Counted from the first letter of the stretch, positions 43,503 through 52,014 are shown. The stretch: 64,000 nt of DNA from Flavobacteriaceae bacterium (GCA_021647405.1 JAKIUU010000012.1:4794-68793); one strand, 5' to 3'. Program-made: numbers and translations. The notes: a model not told the origin generated them from the sequence alone.

Positions 43503-44819
43503 ATGCCCAAAAAGTTTTCCGATTTAGGAATCAATACACAATTGCAACAATGTTTAGCCGATTTACAAATTTCTGTACCCACAGATATTCAAGTAAAAGC
43601 AATTCCAATTGTGCTAAATCAAAATGACGATATCGTTGCTTTAGCCAAAACGGGGACTGGTAAAACAGTGGCTTTTGGCTTGCCTTTGTTGCAATTAATT
43701 GATACTAAAAATTGTGATATTCAAGCTTTAATTCTAGGACCAACAAGAGAATTAGGGCAACAGATTTATGCGAATTTAATATCGTTTTCTAGTGATAATA
43801 CGGCTATTTCTATTGCCTCTGTTTGTGGTGGCATTCCTATTAAACCTCAAATAGAAAAATTAAAAACCAAGATACATATTGTTGTGGCCACACCAGGCCG
43901 TTTGGTAGATTTAATAAAACGAAAGGCTATAAATATTAAGAGTTTAAAATATTTGGTTTTAGATGAAGCCGATGAAATGGTAACGGCTTTAAAAAAAGAC
44001 TTAGATATCATAATTGAAGCCATTCCAAAATCACGACGAACGTTTTTGTTTACAGCGACTATGCCCGGCACCATAAAACAATTGATTCAGAATTATATGT
44101 CAAAACATGTCATTCAAGTTGAAGCAGACATGTCAACTTTGGGGCATCAGGGAATAGACCACCGTTTTGTTGTTGTAGAACCCATTGAAAAACTAGAAGT
44201 ACTGCTTCACTTTTTAAATTCTAAAGAGGGGCAACGCGGCATCATTTTTTGTAGAACCAAAGCAGCCGTTAATAAATTAGCTAAAAAATTAGCCATCAAT
44301 AAATTTTCATCAGGTGCCATTCACGGCAGCTTAACACAAGGTATTCGCGACCGTATTATGGGGCAATTTAGAGAAGGCTTTATAGATATTTTAGTAGCCA
44401 CCGATTTAGCGGCACGCGGTATTGATGTTAAAGAAATAGCGTATGTTGTCAATTATCATTTACCAGACACTTATGAGGCTTATGTACACAGAAGTGGGCG
44501 GACGGCTAGAGCCGGTGCAAAGGGGCTTTCTTTAACCATTTTACAAAAAGAAGAAGTTGATGATATAGCCGATTTTGAAAAAGAGTTAGGCATTGTTTTT
44601 AAGCCGCTTAAAAAAGCTGATGCGCAAAGCATCGCAGAGAATAATGCTTTGTTATGGGCTAAGAAAATATTTAAGACAAAACCAAATCACGCAATTCCTA
44701 CAGCATTTAAAAAGAAAATAAGTACAGTCTTTCAACACCTTACAAAAGAAGAATTGGTAGAGAAAATATTGGCAAATTATTGGACACAAAACGGCACTAA
44801 TCAAAAATCAGAAAAGTAA
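43503..44819 (+). CDS. DEAD-box RNA helicase
   Basis: 438 residues with FSDLGINTQL...PTDIQVKA (Q motif), AKTGTGKTVAF, PTRELG, TPGRL, DEADEM, TATMPG, ATDLAARGID and HRSGRTARAG, so the complete helicase core is intact. The C-terminal region (about 360-438) is short. It is followed after 15 nt by another helicase gene, so the two are likely co-transcribed. Role: RNA unwinding in ribosome biogenesis or decay. Confidence 0.93.
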   Translation: MPKKFSDLGINTQLQQCLADLQISVPTDIQVKAIPIVLNQNDDIVALAKTGTGKTVAFGLPLLQLIDTKNCDIQALILGPTRELGQQIYANLISFSSDNTAISIASVCGGIPIKPQIEKLKTKIHIVVATPGRLVDLIKRKAINIKSLKYLVLDEADEMVTALKKDLDIIIEAIPKSRRTFLFTATMPGTIKQLIQNYMSKHVIQVEADMSTLGHQGIDHRFVVVEPIEKLEVLLHFLNSKEGQRGIIFCRTKAAVNKLAKKLAINKFSSGAIHGSLTQGIRDRIMGQFREGFIDILVATDLAARGIDVKEIAYVVNYHLPDTYEAYVHRSGRTARAGAKGLSLTILQKEEVDDIADFEKELGIVFKPLKKADAQSIAENNALLWAKKIFKTKPNHAIPTAFKKKISTVFQHLTKEELVEKILANYWTQNGTNQKSEK

Positions 44820-44834
44820 AAAGGTTTAATCAGT

Positions 44835-46148
44835 ATGGCAAATATTATTAAAGAGCAACAAGATATTTTAGCAAAATTTAATATCCATAAGTTGAACGAC
44901 ATGCAAGAGGAAGCTATGGCCGTCATAGAAAAAACGGCCAATACAATATTGCTTTCACCTACAGGAACTGGTAAAACCTTGGCATTTTTGTTACCTATTG
45001 TCAAATCATTAGACCCCAATTGCACAGATATACAGGCGCTTATTTTAGTCCCTTCACGCGAATTGGCCATACAAATAGAACAAGTAGTTCGCAATATGGG
45101 TTCTGGTTTTAAAGTCAATGCGGTTTATGGCGGCAGATCTATGGCTAAAGATAAAATTGAAATAAAACATGTGCCCGCTATTTTAATAGGAACACCTGGT
45201 CGGATTTCAGATCATTTTAACAACGATCGTTTTTCTAAAGACAGCATTAGAACCCTCGTTTTAGATGAATTCGACAAGTCATTAGAAGTGGGTTTTGAGT
45301 ACGAAATGCGCAGTATTGTCAAACAATTAAAAAATATAAATAAACGCATTTTAACATCGGCTACAAAAGGCGTTGAAATTCCCGATTTTGTTCGTTTAGA
45401 TAAACCGACTACAATCAATTATTTAAAAGATACCATTGCTTCAAAATTGCAGATTAAAATAGTTGTTTCGCCTTCAAAAAGTAAATTAAAAACAGTTTTA
45501 GATTTATTAGGATATATTGGCAATCAGCCCGGTATTATTTTCTGTAATTTAAGAGATAGTATAGAGCAAGTGAGTAATTTTTTAGAGAAAAATAATATAA
45601 ATCATACCTGCTTTTCTGGCGCTATGGAACAAAGAGACAGAGAGCGTTCTTTAATTAAATTCAGAAATGGGACGTGTCAAATATTAGTAGCTACAGATTT
45701 AGCTGCTAGAGGAATAGATATCCCAGAAATGAAATATATTATGCATTATGAGCTTCCTAAGACTTTAGAAGAGTTTACGCATAGAAATGGCAGAACTGCC
45801 CGCGTAAATGCCAAAGGCACAGCTTATGTGTTAAAATGGGAAAAAGAATACTTATCCGAATTTATCAACAATTCAAAAGCCTTAGATATTTCTGTAAAAG
45901 TGCCTTTAAAACCCCAATATTGGGAAACATTGTTTATTTCAGGCGGCAGAAAAGATAAAATTTCAAAAGGTGATATTGCAGGCTTATTTTTTAAAATCGG
46001 CAATCTTAATAAAGATCAGTTAGGCGCCATTGAACTCAAACAAGATTGTGCTTTTGTGGCTGTGCCGCGTTCAATTGCATCCCAATTAGTAGAAAAATTG
46101 AATAACACCCGTTTAAAGAAGAAAAAAGTGCGGATAACATTTTTGTAG
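44835..46148 (+). CDS. DEAD-box helicase with DbpA-type RNA-binding domain
   Basis: 437 residues with SPTGTGKTLAF, PSRELA, TPGRIS, motif II as DEFD (LVLDEFDKSLE), TSATKG, ATDLAARGID and HRNGRTARV. The C-terminal 70 residues (GRKDKISKGDIAGLFFKIG...CAFVAVPRSIASQLVEKL) fit the DbpA RNA-binding domain that recognises a 23S rRNA hairpin, so a role in large-subunit assembly is likely. The Ala-to-Phe change in motif II is unusual. Second gene of the operon starting at 43503. Confidence 0.9.
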   Translation: MANIIKEQQDILAKFNIHKLNDMQEEAMAVIEKTANTILLSPTGTGKTLAFLLPIVKSLDPNCTDIQALILVPSRELAIQIEQVVRNMGSGFKVNAVYGGRSMAKDKIEIKHVPAILIGTPGRISDHFNNDRFSKDSIRTLVLDEFDKSLEVGFEYEMRSIVKQLKNINKRILTSATKGVEIPDFVRLDKPTTINYLKDTIASKLQIKIVVSPSKSKLKTVLDLLGYIGNQPGIIFCNLRDSIEQVSNFLEKNNINHTCFSGAMEQRDRERSLIKFRNGTCQILVATDLAARGIDIPEMKYIMHYELPKTLEEFTHRNGRTARVNAKGTAYVLKWEKEYLSEFINNSKALDISVKVPLKPQYWETLFISGGRKDKISKGDIAGLFFKIGNLNKDQLGAIELKQDCAFVAVPRSIASQLVEKLNNTRLKKKKVRITFL

Positions 46149-46965
46149 TTTATTAAGATTATCAAAAATTTATTCTACCAAAATAAAGGAACACCTTTTA
46201 TACCACAAGCCTGTGGTGAGCGAAGTCGAACCATAGGAGGAAAGCATAATGTGTGTGGAATGGAATTGCCAAAGGACTAAATTATAAATTATTGTTGTCC
46301 GAGCAAAAAATTAAATAAGTCGCTAAAGTATTGTGTTTGTTATATTTTAAAAGTTTTATAAAATTGACACCTTGCTTTTACCTATAAGAAAAAATACATG
46401 TATTATTTAGCCTTATGTATTTTAACTATAATACTATCAATTAGTTACAATGTAGTCTTGAGTCTTTGTTCTTACAGCTAAGCGGTCTTATGTCTTTAGT
46501 CGGACACTAATGATTTTAAATAAACAATCGAGCGTTTGTAGGCGGCAATTTTACATAATGGCAAATTATAGGGCAAATGGTGTTATAATGAATGCAAATT
46601 GCTTAGAATTGTTTATTTGAAAATAGTACAGAATATTGAAATTATACAAAAGCATATTTTATTATGAATAACAAATGCTTATAAACCCCAGTACGAAACA
46701 AACTTTTTGAAAATATAAGTTACTGGGATATTTACACATAATATAAAATTATAGCTGTCAAATAATTTACAAGTTTATGAGCCGTAATTTGCTTTAACAT
46801 AATTGTTGACGATATAGACCTAAAGGTAACTATATCTACAATTATGTATAAATAGCCTTTATCAAGGCTATACAGAAATTACTGTATTTGCACTATAATT
46901 ATTATTATGTTAAATAGTAATTATTAAAACCTGCCTCTATTTAGGAGCTTGCACCAAAAATAAAA
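46149..46965. other. 817-nt gene-free, hairpin-rich gap
   Basis: No convincing reading frame on either strand. It holds a CCACA/TGTGG palindrome next to a GAGCGAAGTCGAACCA repeat fragment (46203-46236), degenerate GACTxAAGAC phrases (about 46450-46510, minus strand), a CCCAGTA/TACTGGG inverted pair (46687-46727), and three consecutive hairpins at 46798-46886. It separates the helicase operon from the convergent lactonase gene. Confidence 0.6.
46798..46886. ncRNA. Three adjacent hairpins, candidate structured RNA
   Basis: Hairpin 1 (46798-46846) pairs CATAATTGT-GATATAG-ACCT with its complement, 20 bp with small internal loops and a 2-nt apical gap. Hairpin 2 (46852-46871) is ATAGCCTT/AAGGCTAT. 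Hairpin 3 (46871-46886) is TACAG/CTGTA. No known RNA family is recognised; hairpin 2 or 3 could also terminate the lactonase transcript. Confidence 0.35.
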
Positions 46966-48027
46966 TTACTTGTTTAGTTTTATACGCAACAATTTATGTG
47001 CAAACACATCCCCCACAAAAAGAAATTTTTTGTATTTAAGTGCCACACTAGAACCCGACATTTCTGAGCCATTATTTAAATAAACCTGTTCGGTTTTATA
47101 AACACCATTTGGTTTTTGATAAATCTTTAAAACCTCAGATGGCGAGAATTTTGTAGAATCTTTGGCGTGTCCTGCAAATTTTAAAAGCTTTGAATGTGCG
47201 GCTGTCCAAATAGCGCCTTGGGCATCAATGGTAATATTATCAACACCTGTATGTGTATTTATATAATGTTTTAAACGCACATCGCCATTATCTAAAATAG
47301 CATAAACACTAATTTTCTGTCCTGTAGATTCAGCCACATACAATGTTTTTTTATCGCCAGATATCTCTACGCCATTGGCATATTGCAAGTCTTTAATAAC
47401 GGGTCTGTAATGCTGCCCGTCAAAATACAACACATATGATTTTGATTGTTGTAGGTAGTCTTCTAAAACTCTTGAAAAACCTTTTTTTGTACCGTGATCG
47501 TTGGTTGTATAAAAAGTGTTTTTACTGGCTGCCGCCACATCATTCGGACTGAACATCAGTCTGTTAGAATAGCTTTTAAGATGCATTAAGGTGCCATTTT
47601 TATAGATGAATTTTTCTATAAAATTCCCATTTTTATTGTGATTAACAGCAAAAAGATAGGTACTTCCCTCCTGTTGTAAAACCGAAATACCGTGCGGATG
47701 AAAATCGCCACTGTAAGTGGTTAACATTTTTTTTGGTGACAAATTGAGGCTATCTGTCAAGTCTAAAGCATAAATACCATCAAGTGGGTTTTCGCCTTTA
47801 AGCGTTATAGCCCATCTGTTGGTAGAAGAAATATAAAGCAAATTGTTTTTGCTATCTAAAGCCACATCTTCTGTACCTGCCATATTTGTATAAATGTGTT
47901 CGGTTACACCCTTATTATGATTAATAATAGTTTTAAAAACACCACCTAAATAAAGTGTTTTAAGCACAAGTGCAACAAGTATTGTGACAATAATTTTAAA
48001 GCTTAGTTTTAAGTATTTTTTTATCAT
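46966..48027 (-). CDS. Paraoxonase/arylesterase-like membrane-anchored lactonase
   Basis: 353-residue six-bladed propeller with an N-terminal membrane helix (about 8-28). Residues matching the serum paraoxonase active site are present: calcium ligands Glu53-Asp54 (GTEDVALD), Asn162 (SPNDV), Asn218 (YANGVEIS), Asp263-Asn264 (GVDNITID), and the His pair in FHPHGIS (His112) and VNHNKNG (His130). PON enzymes hydrolyse lactones and aryl esters, so a periplasm-facing lactonase is likely. It is monocistronic. Confidence 0.88.
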   Translation of the reverse strand: MIKKYLKLSFKIIVTILVALVLKTLYLGGVFKTIINHNKGVTEHIYTNMAGTEDVALDSKNNLLYISSTNRWAITLKGENPLDGIYALDLTDSLNLSPKKMLTTYSGDFHPHGISVLQQEGSTYLFAVNHNKNGNFIEKFIYKNGTLMHLKSYSNRLMFSPNDVAAASKNTFYTTNDHGTKKGFSRVLEDYLQQSKSYVLYFDGQHYRPVIKDLQYANGVEISGDKKTLYVAESTGQKISVYAILDNGDVRLKHYINTHTGVDNITIDAQGAIWTAAHSKLLKFAGHAKDSTKFSPSEVLKIYQKPNGVYKTEQVYLNNGSEMSGSSVALKYKKFLFVGDVFAHKLLRIKLNK

Positions 48028-48131
48028 TTTAGTAAAAATATATTATTGAAGAGCGTTGACTTCATCACAATGATTTTGAATATTTTCAAATATACAGAAT
48101 TTTAACAAATGGTAAATAAAGGTTTATTTGC

Positions 48132-48539
48132 TTAAAATGAGGTATTTAATACCGATAGAATATCATCTTGAATCCGTCTTGGGCGCATGGTTTTGGCATC
48201 TAGCAACACCCATGTTGTTTTGGCTTTGGTGAGCAAGGTATTGTTAGCATAAATTTCTACATGCCTAATAGATTTTACACCAGAGCTCTCTCCTACCCAT
48301 GTTTTTATACTGATAAGATCACCCAAAAAGGCAGGTTTTAAATAATCAATTTCATGGCGCAGTGCCACCCAGCTGTATATTTTGGTAAACCTGTCTTTTG
48401 AGAGTTGTGCCCAATGTTTGGTTGCGGCTAAGTTTATCCATTTTAAATAAACCACATTGTTAACATGATTTAATGTGTCAATGTCCTCAGAAACAACCGA
48501 GAGTTCAAAGGTAAAAGTAGCAGACTTTTTCGCGTCCAT
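48132..48539 (-). CDS. Acyl-CoA thioesterase (4HBT hot-dog fold)
   Basis: 135-residue hot-dog thioesterase with the YbgC/FatA-like signature DTLNHVNNVVYLKW (about 20-33; Asp, Asn-His-Val-Asn-Asn) and a second half with WVALRHEIDYLKP. It hydrolyses acyl-CoA or acyl-ACP in the cytoplasm; the chain length cannot be told. Divergent from the NifX-like gene. Confidence 0.9.
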   Translation of the reverse strand: MDAKKSATFTFELSVVSEDIDTLNHVNNVVYLKWINLAATKHWAQLSKDRFTKIYSWVALRHEIDYLKPAFLGDLISIKTWVGESSGVKSIRHVEIYANNTLLTKAKTTWVLLDAKTMRPRRIQDDILSVLNTSF

Positions 48540-48589
48540 TTATAATTTTGATTTAGGTAAAAGTACTGAAAAAAAATACTTTTAAAATG

Positions 48590-48601
48590 TGACATTTGTC
48601 A
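48590..48601. promoter_or_regulatory. TGACA-N2-TGTCA palindrome
   Basis: Perfect 5-bp arms, within a Crp/Fnr-like context (TGTGACATTTGTCATA). It lies 49 nt before the NifX-like ATG and 51 nt from the divergent thioesterase start. Binding by a Crp/Fnr-type regulator is inferred. Confidence 0.4.
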
Positions 48602-48650
48602 TATTTTAAAAATCTTATAATTAAGATATTGGCGCATAATTCTATTCAAA

Positions 48651-49034
48651 ATGATAAACACCATTGCTGTAACTTGCCAAAACCTAAAAGAAGTGTCTGG
48701 TCATGCCGGAACATGCCAAAATTATTTAATTTATACACTTATTGACAACATAGTTGTCGATAAAAAATTGAGAGCACTTAGCCGTGATGAGATCTTACAC
48801 AATACTTTTCACAGTCCTATTGAAAATCCAGATCACCCTATTTTTAAAGCCGATATTTTATTGACAGGCGGTATTGGTATGGGTGGTATAAACAGGCTTA
48901 AAATGTATCAGGTTGATACCTTTATAATTGCAGAAACAGATCCTGATGAAGCTGTCGAAAAATTGTTAAGGAATGTTTTAGAGGTACTTAATCCTAATGA
49001 CAAACAACCAGCAGGAAGTTGTGGTTGCAGTTAA
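48651..49034 (+). CDS. NifX/NafY-like dinitrogenase cofactor-binding domain protein
   Basis: 127 residues of the dinitrogenase Fe-Mo cofactor-binding family: AVTCQNLKEVSGHAGTCQNY, HPIFKADILLTGGIGMGGINRL and a C-terminal cysteine pair (SCGCS). In non-diazotrophs such proteins are thought to handle Fe-S or molybdenum-type metal clusters. Nitrogenase genes are absent here, so a metal-homeostasis role is more likely. Confidence 0.85.
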   Translation: MINTIAVTCQNLKEVSGHAGTCQNYLIYTLIDNIVVDKKLRALSRDEILHNTFHSPIENPDHPIFKADILLTGGIGMGGINRLKMYQVDTFIIAETDPDEAVEKLLRNVLEVLNPNDKQPAGSCGCS

Positions 49035-49120
49035 ACCGATTAAGATTAACAAATCCTTTTTTTTAACATTAGACCTATTTATTTTAAATTCGCATTACAT
49101 TTGTCAATATTATTTTAAAA

Positions 49121-49489
49121 ATGCGAATAGATAAATATTTGTGGTGTGTGCGGATTTTTAAGACACGTGGCTTAGCAACCGAAGCCTGTAAGAAAAACCA
49201 TGTGAGTATTAACAATCAAAAAGTTAAACCTTCTAAAGAAGTTTTTGGCAGTGAAAAAATAGGGATTCGTAAAAACCAGATTGATTATCAATTCGAAGTT
49301 TTAGATTTGCCTACAAGGCGTGTGGGTGCTAAGTTAGTGGGTTTATACTATAATGACACAACACCCAAAGAAGCTTTTAAAAAAGATGAAATGTTGAAAT
49401 TTTCAAAAGATTACTACCGCAAAAAAGGCGAAGGCCGCCCCACTAAAAAAGACCGTCGTGATATAGAAAATTACACCGATGAAGACTGA
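49121..49489 (+). CDS. hslR: S4-domain RNA-binding protein (Hsp15-like)
   Basis: 122 residues: N-terminal S4 domain (MRIDKYLWCVRIFKTRGLATEACKK...VSINNQKVKPSKEV, about 1-60) and a basic C-terminal tail (KDYYRKKGEGRPTKKDRRD). Hsp15 relatives rescue stalled 50S subunits carrying peptidyl-tRNA. It overlaps the next gene by 11 nt, forming an operon. Confidence 0.9.
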   Translation: MRIDKYLWCVRIFKTRGLATEACKKNHVSINNQKVKPSKEVFGSEKIGIRKNQIDYQFEVLDLPTRRVGAKLVGLYYNDTTPKEAFKKDEMLKFSKDYYRKKGEGRPTKKDRRDIENYTDED

Positions 49490-50078
49490 TAAGTTTAGCC
49501 CTAAATATTGGGAAGAGAAGTACAAAAACAATAACATTGGCTGGAATATTGGCTACCCCTCTACGCCCATCAAAGAATATATAGACCAACTTAAAGATAA
49601 ATCGGTTAAAGTATTAATTCCAGGTGCAGGCAATGGGTATGAGGCCGAATATCTTTACAATAAAGGATTTACAAATGTTTGGGTTCTTGATTTGGCCAAG
49701 AATCCATTAGAAAATTTAAAACAACGTCTCCCTAATTTTCCCGATAAACAGCTTATACAAGGTGATTTTTTTAAACACAACGCGCAATACGATTTGATTA
49801 TCGAACAAACTTTTTTTTGTGCTTTAGACCCCGTTTTACGCGATAAGTATGTTGTAAAAATGGCCACATTATTAAAACCCCATGGCAAATTGGTAGGTTT
49901 GTTATTCGATTTTGAATTGACTGTACAAGGACCGCCGTTTGGAGGTTGCGCAGAAGAATATAAAAAGAGGTTTTTAAAATATTTTAAAATTAAAGTTTTA
50001 GAGAGGGCTCATAATTCTATAAAACCACGTAACAAAAGAGAATTGTTTGTTATCTTTGAAAACCAATTTAAGACTTAA
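49479..50078 (+). CDS. TPMT-like SAM-dependent methyltransferase
   Basis: 199 residues. The thiopurine-methyltransferase pattern is clear: YWEEKYKNNNIGWNIGYPS (about 10-28), SAM-binding VLIPGAGNGYEAEYL (about 45-59), and DLIIEQTFFCALDP. The natural substrate is unknown; relatives methylate thiols or halides. It overlaps the S4 gene and is followed 4 nt later by the phosphoribosyltransferase. Confidence 0.88.
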   Translation: MKTDKFSPKYWEEKYKNNNIGWNIGYPSTPIKEYIDQLKDKSVKVLIPGAGNGYEAEYLYNKGFTNVWVLDLAKNPLENLKQRLPNFPDKQLIQGDFFKHNAQYDLIIEQTFFCALDPVLRDKYVVKMATLLKPHGKLVGLLFDFELTVQGPPFGGCAEEYKKRFLKYFKIKVLERAHNSIKPRNKRELFVIFENQFKT

Positions 50079-50082
50079 ATTA

Positions 50083-50577
50083 ATGGAATCTACCATACTC
50101 ACCAAGACACAGATTGAACAAAAAATTAAACGTATAGCCTACCAGATATACGAATGCAATCATAATCAAAAATCAATTGTATTGGCCGGTATAGCCGATA
50201 ATGGATTTGTTTTTGCCAAAAAATTGCAAAAAGTACTTCTGCAAATTACCCCTTTAGAAATAGTTCTGTGTGAAGTAAGGATTGATAAAAAACAACCTTT
50301 AAATGCTGTAAACACTTCTTTACATACAGGCGATTATAGAAATAAATCGTTGGTTTTGGTAGATGATGTTTTAAATTCTGGCACCACATTAATGTATGCC
50401 ATAAGACATTTTTTAGCGGTGCCTTTACGCCAATTTAAAACGGCTGTTTTGGTAGATCGCAATCATAAAAAATACCCTGTAAAAGCCGATTTTAAAGGTA
50501 TTTCATTATCAACATCACTTCAAGAGCACGTGCAGGTAAATTTTACAAAATCAGCTGAGAAAGCCTATTTGGTTTAA
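50083..50577 (+). CDS. PyrR-like phosphoribosyltransferase family protein
   Basis: 164 residues from the ATG at 50083. The PRPP-binding motif is SLVLVDDVLNSGTTLMYAI (about 86-104), and LAGIADNGFVFAKKLQ forms the N-terminal loop, as in PyrR. It could be a uracil phosphoribosyltransferase or regulator; the RNA-binding surface of true PyrR cannot be confirmed. Third gene of the S4-methyltransferase operon. Confidence 0.83.
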   Translation: MESTILTKTQIEQKIKRIAYQIYECNHNQKSIVLAGIADNGFVFAKKLQKVLLQITPLEIVLCEVRIDKKQPLNAVNTSLHTGDYRNKSLVLVDDVLNSGTTLMYAIRHFLAVPLRQFKTAVLVDRNHKKYPVKADFKGISLSTSLQEHVQVNFTKSAEKAYLV

Positions 50578-50587
50578 GTGTTTTTAT

Positions 50588-51103
50588 CTAAACAGATAGT
50601 TTTGATATTTCTGTAACTATTTCTAAAATATCTTTTTCACCTGTCTCTATAATTACTTTCGATTTTTCGTAAAAAGGATTGCGTTCAAAAAGATGTTTGG
50701 CTACAAATTCGGTTAATTTCTCATTGTTAAGAGAAGCCACCAAAGGCCTGTCTTGTTTTTCATTTTGCAACCGTTTAGTAAGTGTATTTACAGGTGTTCT
50801 TAAAAATACAGAAAGCGAAAATTTATTTATAATTTCCATATTATCGCCATAACACGGTGTGCCACCACCAACAGATAAAATAAAGGAGGTTTGCTGATCT
50901 AAAATTTCAAGAAGGTATTTTCGTTCAATTTTTCTGAAGAATATCTCGCCTTTTTCTTTAAAAACTGTGGCAATGCTAAGTCCTATTTTAGAGACAATAT
51001 AGCTGTCTAAATCAATAAATTTAAGAGCTGATTTTTTAGCCAACAACGCCCCTACTGCTGATTTACCTGAGGCCATATATCCTATTAAAACAATTTTTTT
51101 CAT
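50588..51103 (-). CDS. aroK: Shikimate kinase
   Basis: 171 residues, family length. Phosphorylates shikimate in aromatic amino-acid synthesis. Walker A GYMASGKSAVG (8-18), the shikimate-binding DLDSYI, the FRKIERKYL arginine, and SVGGGTPC are all present, with lid LQNEKQDRPL. It is monocistronic, 10 nt from the convergent phosphoribosyltransferase gene. Confidence 0.96.
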   Translation of the reverse strand: MKKIVLIGYMASGKSAVGALLAKKSALKFIDLDSYIVSKIGLSIATVFKEKGEIFFRKIERKYLLEILDQQTSFILSVGGGTPCYGDNMEIINKFSLSVFLRTPVNTLTKRLQNEKQDRPLVASLNNEKLTEFVAKHLFERNPFYEKSKVIIETGEKDILEIVTEISKLSV

Positions 51104-51186
51104 ATAGTAAAAAATTCAACTACAAAGTCTCACAAATATCGCATTAAAATTTTTATAAATAGCCTTGCAATATTAATAAATGATAG

Positions 51187-51194
51187 TATATTTG
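51187..51194 (+). promoter_or_regulatory. -7 promoter box of tRNA-Lys
   Basis: TATATTTG with TTG at 51165-51167, 19 nt upstream, a good -33/-7 pair, 16 nt before the tRNA. Confidence 0.7.
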
Positions 51195-51210
51195 CAACCG
51201 CAATTTGAAA

Positions 51211-51283
51211 GACCTGATAGCTCAGTTGGTAGAGCATCTCCCTTTTAAGGAGAGGGTCCTGGGTTCGAGCCCCAGTCAGGTCA
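51211..51283 (+). tRNA. tRNA-Lys (anticodon TTT)
   Basis: Full cloverleaf: acceptor GACCTGA/TCAGGTC, D arm GCTC/GAGC, anticodon stem TCTCC/GGAGA around loop CTTTTAA (anticodon TTT), T arm CTGGG-TTCGAGC-CCCAG, discriminator A. CCA is not encoded. Confidence 0.97.
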
Positions 51284-51294
51284 CATTTAAATCT

Positions 51295-51327
51295 AAAAAA
51301 GTTGAGCGATTTGCTCAACTTTTTTTA
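51295..51327 (+). terminator. Terminator between the two tRNA genes
   Basis: Stem GTTGAGC/GCTCAAC extended by A-T pairs on both sides, with a 5-nt loop and a T-run. Confidence 0.9.
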
Positions 51328-51346
51328 GTTTTGCACCTCTTATATT

Positions 51347-51430
51347 GCACATATGGCGGAATTGGTAGACGCGCCAGCTTGAGGGGCTGGTGAGCAATAG
51401 CTCGTGCAGGTTCGACTCCTGTTATGTGCA
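51347..51430 (+). tRNA. tRNA-Leu (anticodon GAG)
   Basis: 84-nt class II tRNA: acceptor GCACATA/TATGTGC, anticodon stem CCAGC/GCTGG around TTGAGGG (anticodon GAG), variable arm GAGCAATAGCTC, T arm GCAGG-TTCGACT-CCTGT, discriminator A. CCA is not encoded. Confidence 0.96.
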
Positions 51431-51495
51431 CTTTTATTAAAAAGGCCTTTCATACCATCTATTTTACCCACTTTTCTTTATTAAAAATAATAAAA

Positions 51496-51524
51496 AAGCA
51501 GATAAAGAAAAACCTTATCTGCTT
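51496..51524 (-). terminator. Terminator of acidic repeat protein gene
   Basis: Perfect 10-bp stem AAGCAGATAA/TTATCTGCTT with a 9-nt loop; on the minus strand it is followed by TTTTTATTATT. Confidence 0.8.
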
Positions 51525-51579
51525 GCTTGTTAACTAACTTAAAAAATATATAAAGAACTTTTACAGCTGACGGTACATT

Positions 51580-52014
51580 TTATAAACTACTGTTTAAGTA
51601 TGTTTCTGTATTGCTTTTATTAAAGTATGCTTTTGTGTCAAAGTTAAAGGCCTCATCTTCATCCTCATCAATCCATTCTACTTCCTCTAAAAAAAGAACA
51701 TTCAATTTTTTATTGGGATTAAATCCAACGGGCAAGTACTGTGTATGATCAAAATCAAATGATTCGTCAGGCTCTTCTTCTTCTTCTATCCACAATGTGG
51801 CATCGGTTTCATTATCAGCCAAATCGTAAGGATTAAATCCTTCTGGCAAATAAGATTTATGGTTAAAATCAAAGGGCTCATCAGATTCTTCTTCTTCAAT
51901 ATAAACAATGTTGTTTATACCATCAGTATTTGTATGTTTTGGTGCAAATTGATTGGCACTAAATGTGTAGCTAAAGCTTAAAACTACGGCTAAAATTAAA
52001 ATTGGTTTTTTCAT
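51580..52014 (-). CDS. Secreted acidic repeat protein
   Basis: About 144 residues from the ATG at 52014 (another at 52029 is possible), with signal peptide MKKPILILAVVLSFSYTFSA. The mature part holds three imperfect repeats: an acidic run (IEEEESDEPFDFNHKSYL, WIEEEEEPDESFDFDHTQYL, WIDEDEDEAFNFDTKAYF), the first two followed by LPxGFNP. From memory, similar repeat proteins with LPEGFxPY are widespread in Flavobacteriia and unnamed. The acidic faces could bind calcium, but no known motif proves this. Monocistronic. Confidence 0.75.
   Translation of the reverse strand: MKKPILILAVVLSFSYTFSANQFAPKHTNTDGINNIVYIEEEESDEPFDFNHKSYLPEGFNPYDLADNETDATLWIEEEEEPDESFDFDHTQYLPVGFNPNKKLNVLFLEEVEWIDEDEDEAFNFDTKAYFNKSNTETYLNSSL

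Noticed and set aside
51130..51393. Short frames on both strands over the tRNA genes
   Set aside because: They translate tRNA-Lys and its terminator; artefacts of open frames across tRNA.
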